Positions 18,375 through 26,343 of a stretch of DNA of 64,000 nt are shown here, in pieces (the first letter of the stretch is position 1; the number at the start of each line of letters is the position of its first letter). This DNA is from Paracoccaceae bacterium (lineage in GTDB: Bacteria; Pseudomonadota; Alphaproteobacteria; Rhodobacterales; Rhodobacteraceae), in the NCBI GenBank assembly GCA_024742405.1, contig JANSYP010000001.1, forward strand, positions 1,178,001 to 1,242,000. Direction: 5' to 3'. Below the pieces are notes generated by a model. It did not search any database. It saw only the letters and a list, made by a program, of their open reading frames with translations, and had not been told where the DNA came from. A program made the position numbers and the translations under genes.

Positions 18375-19361
18375 TTACTTTACGAAGCGTTTTTCTATGG
18401 AGGCGCCGAGGCTGTATTTCGGATCGACCATGTTGCCGACCCGGACCTTGCCGCACATCGTCAGCAGCATATAGGCCTCTTCCTCGCTCTGCCCCGTCTC
18501 GGCGGCCAGCCAGCGCACCAGCTCGCGATAGGCGATACGGGCGGCATCCTCCATGGGGCGGGCGGAGCCGATGAAGCCCATCGCGTGCTCGCTCTCCAGC
18601 TGCGGCCAGCCATTGCCGTGCCCCTTGATCAGATCGACCTGGAGCTCGACTGTGGCGGGCATCTCCAGCGCGACGCCACAAAGCTCTCCGTCGCCCTGGA
18701 TCGCGTGGCAGTCGCCCAGATAAAGGTAGCCGCCTTCCTTGTTCACCGGGAGGTAGATGATCGAGTCGGGCTTCACGTCGGGCACGTCCATGTTGCCGCC
18801 ATAGTAGTCGGGCTGCAGCGAGGAAATCGCCTCGATCTCGGGCGCGGTGCCGATGGTGCCGATGAAGGGCTCGTAGGGCAGGGTGAGGCTGTCGGACCAG
18901 TAGACCCCGTCCTCGTCCACCTTGATCTTCTTGACCTTTTCGGGCAGCGGCGGGTTCAGCATCGCGGTGTCGCCGGTGGCGACAAGGCCGCCAAATTCGG
19001 GGATCAGACAGGTCGTGCCCACAGGCTGCGGCCCCCGCGGCTTGATCGAGATAATCCTGACCGCCAGCGCGTCGCCTTTTTCCGCACCCTTTACGAAAAC
19101 CGGGCCGGTCTGCGGGTTGAGATAGGGGAAGTTCAGGATCTCGGTGGGCTTGTCGCTTTCCTTGCCGATCTTTCCTTCGAAAGCGTCATGGGTTTCCACC
19201 GTCAGCACGGCGCCTGGCTCCACCTCCAGCACGGGATCGGCGTAGGGGCCGTAGACATAGTGGAAGGTCCCCTGATCCTCGATGGAGATATGGTGGCGCG
19301 CCCCCGCCTGACCCTTGGCGACGCCCTTGCGGGCCATGATCGATGTGTCGAACCAACTCAT
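18375..19361 (-). CDS. Acetamidase/formamidase family amidohydrolase
   Basis: A 328-residue enzyme of the FmdA/AmdA family, which hydrolyses formamide or acetamide to the acid plus ammonia. Family hallmarks are VETHDAFEGKI near residue 58, TCLIPEFGGLVATGD near 118 and LYLGDCHAIQGDGELCGVALEM near 215, the metal and active-site region. It follows the ABC genes with a 22-nt gap that carries its AAGGAGA ribosome site. In context it hydrolyses the amide imported by the preceding transporter. Formamide versus acetamide cannot be decided from sequence alone. Confidence 0.92.
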   Translation of the reverse strand: MSWFDTSIMARKGVAKGQAGARHHISIEDQGTFHYVYGPYADPVLEVEPGAVLTVETHDAFEGKIGKESDKPTEILNFPYLNPQTGPVFVKGAEKGDALAVRIISIKPRGPQPVGTTCLIPEFGGLVATGDTAMLNPPLPEKVKKIKVDEDGVYWSDSLTLPYEPFIGTIGTAPEIEAISSLQPDYYGGNMDVPDVKPDSIIYLPVNKEGGYLYLGDCHAIQGDGELCGVALEMPATVELQVDLIKGHGNGWPQLESEHAMGFIGSARPMEDAARIAYRELVRWLAAETGQSEEEAYMLLTMCGKVRVGNMVDPKYSLGASIEKRFVK

Positions 19362-19383
19362 GGTGGTCTCCTTCCCCTTGCTT

Positions 19384-20097
19384 TCAGATTGTCAGATGAC
19401 GCCGGACCTCGTCGCGCGAGGTGATCTCGTCCCGGTTCAGACTGGTCGTCAGGCGGCCCTTTTCCATCACGTAGCCCCGTTGGGCGAGCGACACGATCAG
19501 GTCCAGATTCTGCTCGACCAGCAGCACGGCCATGCCGGTCTGTTCGTTAAGCGTGCGCACATTGCGGGCGATATCCTTGATGATGGAGGGCTGGATGCCT
19601 TCGGAGGGCTCGTCCAGCAGCATCAGTTTCGGGTTGCCGATCATCGCGCGGCCGATGGCGAGCTGTTGCTGCTGGCCGCCCGACAGGGTGCCGGCGCGCT
19701 GGCGGGCGCGCTCCTTCAGGATCGGGAAGAAGCGATAGACCATGTCATAGTCCGGTGTGGCCCTGCCTTGCCCGGCGACTTCACCGACAAGCAGGTTCTC
19801 CCGCACGGTCAGTTCGGGAAAGACATCGCGGCCCTGGGGAATATAGCCGATCCCGGCGCGGGCGCGCAGATCCGCGCTGTCCGCAGTCACGTCCCGCCCG
19901 GCGAGCGCGATCGTGCCATCGCTAGGGCGCAGAAGCCCAGTGAGCGTGCGCATAAGGGTGCTTTTGCCGACGCCGTTGCGGCCGATGACGGCGACGATTT
20001 CGCCGGCGCCGATCTCCATATCGACACCCTGCAGCACGGTTTCGGCGCCATAGCCGCTGCGCAGTCCGTCGACGGTCAGAAGCGGGGCATCATTCAT
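19384..20097 (-). CDS. Urea/amide-type ABC transporter ATPase (LivF/UrtE-like)
   Basis: A 237-residue ATPase of the branched-chain amino acid/urea importer family. Walker A is GRNGVGKST, the signature LSGGQQQQLAIGRAM, Walker B MLLLDEPSEG and the switch histidine is replaced by the VEQN form common to LivF. GYIPQGRDVFPELTV is typical of UrtE/LivF. The ATG at 20097 overlaps the preceding gene by 8 nt. Confidence 0.9.
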   Translation of the reverse strand: MNDAPLLTVDGLRSGYGAETVLQGVDMEIGAGEIVAVIGRNGVGKSTLMRTLTGLLRPSDGTIALAGRDVTADSADLRARAGIGYIPQGRDVFPELTVRENLLVGEVAGQGRATPDYDMVYRFFPILKERARQRAGTLSGGQQQQLAIGRAMIGNPKLMLLDEPSEGIQPSIIKDIARNVRTLNEQTGMAVLLVEQNLDLIVSLAQRGYVMEKGRLTTSLNRDEITSRDEVRRHLTI

Positions 20098-20809
20098 CGG
20101 CCGTCCCCAAATAGATCTCCTGCACGCCGGGATGATCGATGATTTCGGCGATGGTGCCTTCGGCGAAGATCGCACCGAAATGGAGCACCGTCACCCGCGT
20201 CGCGATCTGTTCGACGAAGGCCATGTCATGTTCGACGGCGAGGATCGTGATGCCGCGCCCGTTCAGCTCATGCAGCATCTCTCCGGTCTTGCGCGTCTCG
20301 TCGGGCGACATGCCCGCGGTGGGCTCGTCAAGCAGCAGTAGCTGCGGCTCCACACCGACGGCCATGCCGATCTCCAGCCATTGCTGCTGACCGTGGGAGA
20401 GCACGCCGGCGGCAGTCTCCACCTCGCTCTCCAGATTGGTGAACTCCAGCACGCGGCGCACGGTCGTGGCCAGATTGTGCCCGTGCAGATGGTGCTGGAA
20501 GGCGACCTCCAAGTTCTGGCGCACGCTCAGCGCCTTGAAGATGCCGGGGACCTGAAACTTGACGCTGATGCCGCGGCGAATCCTCTCGAAGGACCGCATC
20601 CGCGTGATATCGGTCTCCCGGAAGCTGATCGTGCCGCTATCAGGGGCATGCTCGCCGAGGATCAGGCGGAAAAAGCTCGACTTGCCCGCGCCGTTCGGCC
20701 CGATCAGGCAGTGCATGGTGCCGGCCTGGAGTGCGAAATCGATATCGCGCGCGACCGTCACGCCGCCAAAGCTCTTGTTGAGCTTGCTGACCGACAGGAT
20801 CTCGCTCAT
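20090..20809 (-). CDS. Urea/amide-type ABC transporter ATPase (LivG/UrtD-like)
   Basis: A 239-residue ATPase. Walker A is GPNGAGKSS and Walker B LLLLDEPTAGMS. The signature reads LSHGQQQWLEIGMA, the LSHGQ variant characteristic of UrtD rather than LivG. VEHDMAFVEQIA carries the switch histidine. The ATG at 20809 overlaps the permease gene by 4 nt. Confidence 0.91.
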   Translation of the reverse strand: MSEILSVSKLNKSFGGVTVARDIDFALQAGTMHCLIGPNGAGKSSFFRLILGEHAPDSGTISFRETDITRMRSFERIRRGISVKFQVPGIFKALSVRQNLEVAFQHHLHGHNLATTVRRVLEFTNLESEVETAAGVLSHGQQQWLEIGMAVGVEPQLLLLDEPTAGMSPDETRKTGEMLHELNGRGITILAVEHDMAFVEQIATRVTVLHFGAIFAEGTIAEIIDHPGVQEIYLGTADE

Positions 20810-21924
20810 CGCCGTGTCTTTCCGAAGAGCCGCCCGATCCGCTCCATCGCGGTGGCGATGAGACCGTCTGGAGTGACCAGCACAGTGAAGACCAGCAGCG
20901 CCCCCATGACAATGAGAGCATACTGGCTGCCATAGATCGTCAGGGTTTGGAATGCGTAGAGCACCGCGAGCGTGCCCAGCAGCGTCGCGGTGATGTCCCG
21001 CCGCCCGCCCACGGCGACCCAGACGATCGGCAAGGCCGCGGCGGTCAGACCCATGCTGGAGGGCGTGATGTACTGCCCCCAGGCGGTGTAGAGCGCGCCG
21101 GACAGCCCCGCGAGCGCCCCGCCCAGCCCGAAGGCGAGCATCTGGTAGAGCCGGATATCGTAGCCCAGCATTTCGGCGCGTTCGGGGTTCTCGCGGATCG
21201 CCACCAGCACGTTGCCGAAGGGCGCGTTGAGCAGCATCCGCAGGCCGAGATAACACAGCACGACCATCGCGAGCAGTGTGTAGTAGAGCCCGATCCCGGG
21301 ATAGAGCAGGATGTCGCCGCCGAACCATGGGATCGTCAGCGGCGGCATGCCTGACATGCCGTTGAACCCGTTGAGCCGTGCGTCGCCCACCCGCCATTGC
21401 GGGCCCGCGGTCTGGGCCATGAAGGTTTCGAACACCAGAGTGACCGAAAGCGTCACAATTCCGATGAACACACCCCGGATACGCCCGTAAAACATGAAGT
21501 AGCCGATGAGCAGAGCAATCAGCCCGGCGAGCGCGACCGAAATGATCAGCGCGACCCAGGTAAAGCCGAAGGCTGCGCCGACATTGATCGTCAAGATCCC
21601 GTAGGCATAGCCCGCCACGCCGAAAAACGCGGTCTGGCCAAAACTGAGCGCGCCGGTGTAACCCCAGACAACGCCGAGCCCCATGGCCATGAAGGTCCAG
21701 ACCATGAAATAGGCGGTGTTGCCGACCGCGAACGGGTTGGTGAATTGCGGGTAGATCGCGGCGCCGAGCACGGCCAGGACGACCACCGCCCAGAACACGG
21801 GGCCCCGGCCCATCGTCTGCGGGCCTTCGAGCCGCGACAGCCAGATCGCTGCGCGGGAGCGCTGCTCGACCGGCGTATCGTCGAGGAAGGAGCCGCTCAC
21901 CTCAGGCATTTCTTGCTTGTCCAT
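20806..21924 (-). CDS. Urea/amide-type ABC transporter permease (LivM/UrtC-like)
   Basis: A 372-residue inner-membrane permease with a ~40-residue cytoplasmic N-terminal extension followed by multiple hydrophobic segments (FWAVVVLAVLGAAIY onward). Typical family stretches are GYTGALSFGQTAFFGVAGYAYG and AIRENPERAEMLGYD (the ATPase-contact loop) near residue 240. It starts 1 nt after the other permease's stop and pairs with it. Confidence 0.9.
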   Translation of the reverse strand: MDKQEMPEVSGSFLDDTPVEQRSRAAIWLSRLEGPQTMGRGPVFWAVVVLAVLGAAIYPQFTNPFAVGNTAYFMVWTFMAMGLGVVWGYTGALSFGQTAFFGVAGYAYGILTINVGAAFGFTWVALIISVALAGLIALLIGYFMFYGRIRGVFIGIVTLSVTLVFETFMAQTAGPQWRVGDARLNGFNGMSGMPPLTIPWFGGDILLYPGIGLYYTLLAMVVLCYLGLRMLLNAPFGNVLVAIRENPERAEMLGYDIRLYQMLAFGLGGALAGLSGALYTAWGQYITPSSMGLTAAALPIVWVAVGGRRDITATLLGTLAVLYAFQTLTIYGSQYALIVMGALLVFTVLVTPDGLIATAMERIGRLFGKTRR

Positions 21925-21925
21925 C

Positions 21926-22798
21926 CTACTGCTTCGACCGCTTGAGCCAGGCGGACAGGCCGCCCGGCAGGACGCGGATCACGATGATGACGGCCACGAG
22001 CAACCCGATCTGGCCAAAGAGCTGACCGTACCAGGCCGTCAGGCTCGCCTTGATCACCGCGAGGATCGCCGCCGCCGGCGCCGCCCCCACGAAGATGTCC
22101 GCGCCGCCCACCACGACGGTCACGAAGCTTTCGACGATGAAGGTCGACCCCATCGTGGGCACCATCGTCATTGTCGGCGCATAGAGCCCGCCCGCCAGAC
22201 CCGCCAGCGCCGCGCCCAGCCCGAAGGTCAGCCCGTAGATGCGCCGCGTATCGACCCCGAGCGCGCGGGCCATCTGTGGCCGCTGGATCGTCGCGCGGGC
22301 GATCACGCCGAAACGGGTGTGATAAAAGAGCAGATAGAGCCCGACCAGCAGCCCGATGGCCGCCGCCATCAGCACCAGCCGGTAGGCGGAATAGGATCTG
22401 TCGCCGACGGTGATGCTGCCCAGCGGCGTGCCGATGCCCTGCATGGTGGAGCCGAGCACGATCAGCACGCCCTGGGTCGCGATCAGGCTGATGCCCCAAG
22501 TCGCGATGATCGAGTCGAGCGGGCGGTGATAGAGATGGCGCACCACGGTGCGCTCGATCGCCATGCCGACGATGCCGGCCACCAGCGCGCCGCAGAGGAT
22601 CGCCAGCGGCAGCGGCAGCCCGGCCCGCGCAGAGGCGGCGGTGACATAGGCGCCGCACATGATGAACTCGCCATGGGCCAGGTTGATGATGCCCATCATC
22701 CCGAAGATCACCGCAAGACCGGCGCAGGAGATCACCAGAAAGGCGAAGGCATCGCCGAACTGGTAGGTCATGGCAAAGATCGTCGCGAACAGCTCCAT
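21926..22798 (-). CDS. Urea/amide-type ABC transporter permease (LivH/UrtB-like)
   Basis: A 290-residue permease. The family motif GMMGIINLAHGEFIMCGAYV lies near residue 33, and the loop ARATIQRPQMARALGVDTRRIY near 190 corresponds to the contact with the ATPases. It is the first permease after the binding-protein gene (88-nt gap). Together with the LivM-like subunit it forms the channel of the importer. Confidence 0.9.
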   Translation of the reverse strand: MELFATIFAMTYQFGDAFAFLVISCAGLAVIFGMMGIINLAHGEFIMCGAYVTAASARAGLPLPLAILCGALVAGIVGMAIERTVVRHLYHRPLDSIIATWGISLIATQGVLIVLGSTMQGIGTPLGSITVGDRSYSAYRLVLMAAAIGLLVGLYLLFYHTRFGVIARATIQRPQMARALGVDTRRIYGLTFGLGAALAGLAGGLYAPTMTMVPTMGSTFIVESFVTVVVGGADIFVGAAPAAAILAVIKASLTAWYGQLFGQIGLLVAVIIVIRVLPGGLSAWLKRSKQ

Positions 22799-22886
22799 GC
22801 GGGCCCGTTCCTGATGTCTGGGTAAAGGTTGGTCGTGCGAACGCCGGGCGACTCACCATGAGCCGCCCGGTGATCAGGCTAGCAGA

Positions 22887-24131
22887 TCAGTTCGCCGGCG
22901 GCGGGTTCGACGGCGTGTATTGCGCCGAGGGATCGTCCTGGGTCAGATCGCAGCCCGCATCGCCCAGCCAGTAGGGCGCGATGTCTTCCCAGACCTTGGG
23001 GAAGGAGATCGAGTGATCGTCCTCGACCTTGGCCAGGAAGATCGTGTGCGACATGTGCTGGCTCTTTGGGTCGAGGCAGACCGTGCCCGAGGGCCCGTCG
23101 AAACAGACGTCGCCTTCGGCGATCACGCCGCGGATGGCGTCATGCTCGGTCGTGCCGGCGCGTTCCACGAGCTGCTTGTAGAGGTTCATCGCGATGTAGG
23201 AATTCGCGGCTTCCTGGTTGATGTAGGGCTCATCGGGATAGGCCGCGCGGAACTTCTCTACAAACGCCTGGCTCTCTGGTGTGTCGATCTCCTCGATATA
23301 GTTCGTGGTGACATGCATGTCGGCGAGGCTCGGCGGGGTGAAGCGCTTGTGCTCGTAGCCCTGACCGACATTGACCGACGAGGCCATGGGCAGGCCGACA
23401 TCGGCGGACGCCGCCTGTTCATAGTAGGACGCCTGCGCGGCACCGACGAGCAGCGTGACGACGAAATCCGCCTCGGAGCCCTGGATGTTCTGGATCGATT
23501 GCGAAAACTGCGACACGCCCAGCGGAATGAACTCTTCACCGACCATGGTGCCGCCGTTTTCCTCGACGATCTGGCGCACCCATTCGGCGGAGATCTGGCC
23601 GAAGTTATAGTCCGCGGCGAGGGTGTAGACGTTGGGACCGTAGGTTTCCATCATCCAGGGGATGAGGGTCGAAAACTGCTGTTCCGGCACGGCGCCGGTG
23701 ACGATCATGTTGGCGTCGCAGACGCCGCCCTCATACTGGTTGTTGTAGAAGGCCAGCCCGTCGAACTGGTTCACGATCGGCCGGTAAGCCTCGCGCGAGG
23801 CAGAGGAAAAGCCCGCGAACACCACATCGACCTCATCCTGCTGCAGCACCCGGCGCATGAATTCCTGGTAGCGGCGGTTGTCGGACTGGGTGTCGTAGAT
23901 CACCAGCTCGACCGGGCGCCCGGCGATGCCCCCGGCGGCGTTGATCTCGTCCGTGGCAAGCTGGATGGCGTTGACCTTGACGTTGGTCGCCGCCGCGAAA
24001 TCACCCGATTGATCCTCAAGAACGCCGATCTTGATGGGGCCGTCCTGCGCAGCGAGCGGGCCGGCGGCCAGGAGCGCAGTGCTGCCGGCAAGTGCGGCGG
24101 CCAGGGCGCGTAGTCTCACACGTTGTGTCAT
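22887..24131 (-). CDS. Urea/amide-type ABC transporter substrate-binding protein
   Basis: A 414-residue periplasmic binding protein of the UrtA/AmiC/FmdD type, with a signal peptide ending in PLAAQ (residues 1-29). Mature segments IKIGVLEDQSGDFAA, VELVIYDTQSDN and TLAADYNFGQISAEWVRQ match family 5 binding proteins for urea and short-chain amides. The gap to amiR is 36 nt, enough only for a ribosome site, so the whole set is one operon. Ligand inferred as a short amide from the downstream amidohydrolase. Confidence 0.9.
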   Translation of the reverse strand: MTQRVRLRALAAALAGSTALLAAGPLAAQDGPIKIGVLEDQSGDFAAATNVKVNAIQLATDEINAAGGIAGRPVELVIYDTQSDNRRYQEFMRRVLQQDEVDVVFAGFSSASREAYRPIVNQFDGLAFYNNQYEGGVCDANMIVTGAVPEQQFSTLIPWMMETYGPNVYTLAADYNFGQISAEWVRQIVEENGGTMVGEEFIPLGVSQFSQSIQNIQGSEADFVVTLLVGAAQASYYEQAASADVGLPMASSVNVGQGYEHKRFTPPSLADMHVTTNYIEEIDTPESQAFVEKFRAAYPDEPYINQEAANSYIAMNLYKQLVERAGTTEHDAIRGVIAEGDVCFDGPSGTVCLDPKSQHMSHTIFLAKVEDDHSISFPKVWEDIAPYWLGDAGCDLTQDDPSAQYTPSNPPPAN

Positions 24132-24167
24132 GGCTTCGTTCTCCTGTTGGGTCTGTGAGCGTTTTGG

Positions 24168-24788
24168 TCACGCTTTTCGAGAAATTCGGGCCTCTGGGGA
24201 CAGCGGGTTCGATGTGCCGTCCGGGCCAAGGCTTTCCCGAGCCATCTCCTCGATCGGAATGCGCCGATGCATGGCGCCCCGTCGAAGTCGTTCATAGGCG
24301 GCGTCCTCATCGATGCCTTGCTCGGACATCATGCTGAGCACCGCTTTCATCACGGTGCGGCGCCCGGCCAGACGCTGGCGCATCGTCTCCAGCTGGTCGG
24401 CGCTGCGTTGGCTCCGCTGGTGGCCGTTTACCGCCAGCAACACCGCTGTGAAGACGCCGGATGTCCGGATCGGCTTCTGGATGTGGCTGTCGCACTGATA
24501 GCGGAACACGCGCGCGAGCCGGCTCGGAGCTTCGTTTCCGATCAGGGCGATGGAGGGCATTTCGGCCAGATTGCTCAGATCGCCGGGATCGAAGCCGTCC
24601 TCGTCGGCATCGAAAAGGACCAGATCGACATCGGGAGACCCATCGACTGTCAGGTGGCCCGGATCGAGCGTGATCACCTCCAGACCGAGCCGACCGAGAA
24701 TATCCTCCAGGACGGTCCGGTTGCTGTCGCTGCGATGGACCACAAGCGCGCGCAGTCCGCGGAAATTGGTGACGATGCCGGACGTCAT
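24168..24788 (-). CDS. amiR: AmiR-like ANTAR-domain transcription antiterminator
   Basis: A 206-residue protein. Residues 1-120 form a pseudo-receiver (RALVVHRSDSNRTVLED; VDLVLFDADED) without the usual phosphorylation pattern. A coiled linker follows (QRSADQLETMRQRLA). The ANTAR RNA-binding domain occupies about 135-185 (TVMKAVLSMMSEQGIDEDAAYERLRRGA). In Pseudomonas, AmiR is held inactive by AmiC and freed when an amide binds, then prevents termination in the amidase leader. The start overlaps the amiC stop by 4 nt (ATGA), which fits co-production as a complex. The likely RNA target is the terminator upstream of amiC. Confidence 0.9.
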   Translation of the reverse strand: MTSGIVTNFRGLRALVVHRSDSNRTVLEDILGRLGLEVITLDPGHLTVDGSPDVDLVLFDADEDGFDPGDLSNLAEMPSIALIGNEAPSRLARVFRYQCDSHIQKPIRTSGVFTAVLLAVNGHQRSQRSADQLETMRQRLAGRRTVMKAVLSMMSEQGIDEDAAYERLRRGAMHRRIPIEEMARESLGPDGTSNPLSPEARISRKA

Positions 24789-25951
24789 TGGACCACCCTC
24801 AACTTACCCGGAGGACGGCGTCTGCCCAAGGCGGCCCCGTTGCCCCAGACAAGATAGGGGTCGGGCGGAATGGGACCGTCGGCCTCATAGAGCAGCTCGA
24901 ACGTGCCCTGGTCCGTCGAGCGGCCGATCCGTGGCCGCATTGCGCAATGCAGGTTGACCGGATCGACCTCCACCAGACCTTGCGGGGCTGCGAACTGAAG
25001 GCCGCGCAGGGCATCTCGCACCGCGTGAAAACCGGTCTGCCCGCCCGCCCGGGCCACCGCGCGCACCAGCAGATGCACGGCGATATAGGTGGCCTCCGCG
25101 TCGGCGGGCGCATGTCCCAGATGACCGTAGCGTGCGGTCCAGCGGGCGGTGAAACGGTTGTTTTCCTCCGATGCAATCGTCGAGAAATAGACCGATGACG
25201 ACAGATGCCCTGCCGCGGCGCCGTCGATAAAGGGAAGCTCCACTTCGGACAGGCTGCAGCTTGCGATGGGCAGCTCACGCGGCTGGTCGATCCCGGCGCG
25301 GGTGGCCGCATCGCGCAAAAGCTGAATGAAGCGAAAGCCGGACTCGCCGATCAAGGTGGTAAAGATGAAGTCCGGCCGGTCGCTCAGGATCTGTTCGACG
25401 AGACCCGAAAGGTCGGTCTCACCGACGGGAAAATACCGCTCGCCCAGCACCGCGCCGCCGGCGTCCTGAAGCGCCTCGCGCAGAATGCGGTTGTTCTCCC
25501 ACGCCCAGACATAGTTCGAGCCTACGAACCAGCCGCGGTTGCCATGATGCGCCAAAAGGTGCTGCGAGAGCGGAATGACATGCTGGTTCGGCGCGGCGCC
25601 CGTGTAGACGACATTGTCGCTGGTCTCGAACCCCTCATAGTGGGACGGATACCAGAGCAGGCCGTCGTCCTTTTCGAAGATCGGAAGGATCTCCTTGCGG
25701 CTCGACGAGGTGTAGCATCCGAAGACATGTGTGATCCCATGCTCGCGCAGCAAACGTTGCGCGCCATCGGCATAGGCCGACGTGGTGCCGCCGGGGTCGA
25801 TCGCGATCGGATCCAGCCGCACGGGTGCTTCGGGGTCGGCATTCACCTCGTCGATGGCGAGCATCGCGCCGGCCGCCATGGCTCCGCCAACGGCAGCATA
25901 GGATCCGGTTTGCGAGAACAGGATGCCGACCTTCAGCGTGTCGCGCGACAT
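24785..25951 (-). CDS. amiC: AmiC-like amide sensor (cytoplasmic binding-protein fold)
   Basis: A 388-residue protein of the periplasmic-binding fold. From the chosen ATG at 25951 (MSRDTLKVGILFSQTGS) there is no signal peptide, as expected for cytoplasmic AmiC. GGAGGGG lies 4-10 bases upstream. Family stretches are LLWYPSHYEGFETSDNVVYTGA and GSNYVWAWENNRILREA, very close to AmiC/UrtA-type sensors. In context it senses the amide and controls AmiR. An in-frame upstream ATG (26032) would place translation through the leader terminator and is rejected. Confidence 0.9.
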   Translation of the reverse strand: MSRDTLKVGILFSQTGSYAAVGGAMAAGAMLAIDEVNADPEAPVRLDPIAIDPGGTTSAYADGAQRLLREHGITHVFGCYTSSSRKEILPIFEKDDGLLWYPSHYEGFETSDNVVYTGAAPNQHVIPLSQHLLAHHGNRGWFVGSNYVWAWENNRILREALQDAGGAVLGERYFPVGETDLSGLVEQILSDRPDFIFTTLIGESGFRFIQLLRDAATRAGIDQPRELPIASCSLSEVELPFIDGAAAGHLSSSVYFSTIASEENNRFTARWTARYGHLGHAPADAEATYIAVHLLVRAVARAGGQTGFHAVRDALRGLQFAAPQGLVEVDPVNLHCAMRPRIGRSTDQGTFELLYEADGPIPPDPYLVWGNGAALGRRRPPGKLRVVQ

Positions 25952-25964
25952 AACCCCTCCAAAC

Positions 25965-26005
25965 AAAAAAAGCCCCCCGTCGACCCGTGTGGTCGCAAGA
26001 GGGGC
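25965..26005 (-). terminator. Intrinsic terminator in the amiC leader
   Basis: On the minus strand, GCCCCUC (26005-25999) pairs with GGGGGGC (25978-25972). An inner stem CGACC/GGUCG (25995-25991 with 25985-25981) closes a 5-nt loop. Seven U residues follow (25971-25965). It lies wholly inside the leader, ending only 14 bases before the amiC start, so it must control the operon rather than end an upstream one. Confidence 0.85.
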
Positions 26006-26071
26006 GGTGTTGCCCGACCGATGAACGGTCATGTGTCCGTGTTGAGATCCGCGTCTCGCCGTTGAGACACG
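26002..26071 (-). promoter_or_regulatory. Candidate ANTAR-binding antiterminator hairpins
   Basis: P1 (26071-26050) is an 8-bp stem CGUGUCUC/GAGACGCG with a 6-nt loop AACGGC, which has A at position 1 and G at position 4, the bases conserved in ANTAR target hexaloops. P2 (26015-26002) is a 4-bp GGGC/GCCC stem with a 6-nt loop AACACC, with A at position 1 but A at position 4. The 3' arm of P2 is the same GCCC that starts the terminator, so P2 and terminator cannot form together. A further small hairpin (GACCG/CGGUC, 26030-26016) lies between. Fits the known two-hexaloop mechanism; binding is inferred. Confidence 0.65.
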
Positions 26072-26074
26072 CTA

Positions 26075-26104
26075 ATCGTGCGCGACCGACCGCCGCGGAG
26101 TCAA
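26075..26104 (-). promoter_or_regulatory. Candidate promoter of the amide operon
   Basis: On the minus strand a -35 TTGACT (26104-26099) is followed after 18 bases by CACGAT (26080-26075) as a weak -10. Transcription would start at about 26068-26074, at or just inside the upper arm of hairpin P1, giving a leader of about 120 nt. Confidence 0.4.
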
Positions 26105-26115
26105 CAGCAAAGCGA

Positions 26116-26143
26116 AAAACCCCGCACGCGGATAGTGGGGGGG
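26116..26143 (-). terminator. Terminator candidate downstream of arsJ
   Basis: On the minus strand, CCCCAC pairs with GTG-C-GGGG (one bulged base) around a 7-nt loop and is followed by TTTTT. It lies about 200 nt after the arsJ stop and just upstream of the amide-operon promoter, so it would insulate the two units. Confidence 0.55.
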
Positions 26144-26343
26144 GCTGACTGCGTGAAATTCCGGCGCGGTTGCCCGGAAAGCGGGCGGTTGTGGTGAAAT
26201 TCGCGGTGCACAAGGCGTGAACCGCATCATGGGCAGGGCCGGCGCATCCGCGTTTATTGATGTTGGGTCCACTGCCGTGGCGAGGGCGTTCGCGGCCCTG
26301 GGGGCGGCGACCATCCGGCGGTCAAGGTCCGCTGCATCCGCCC

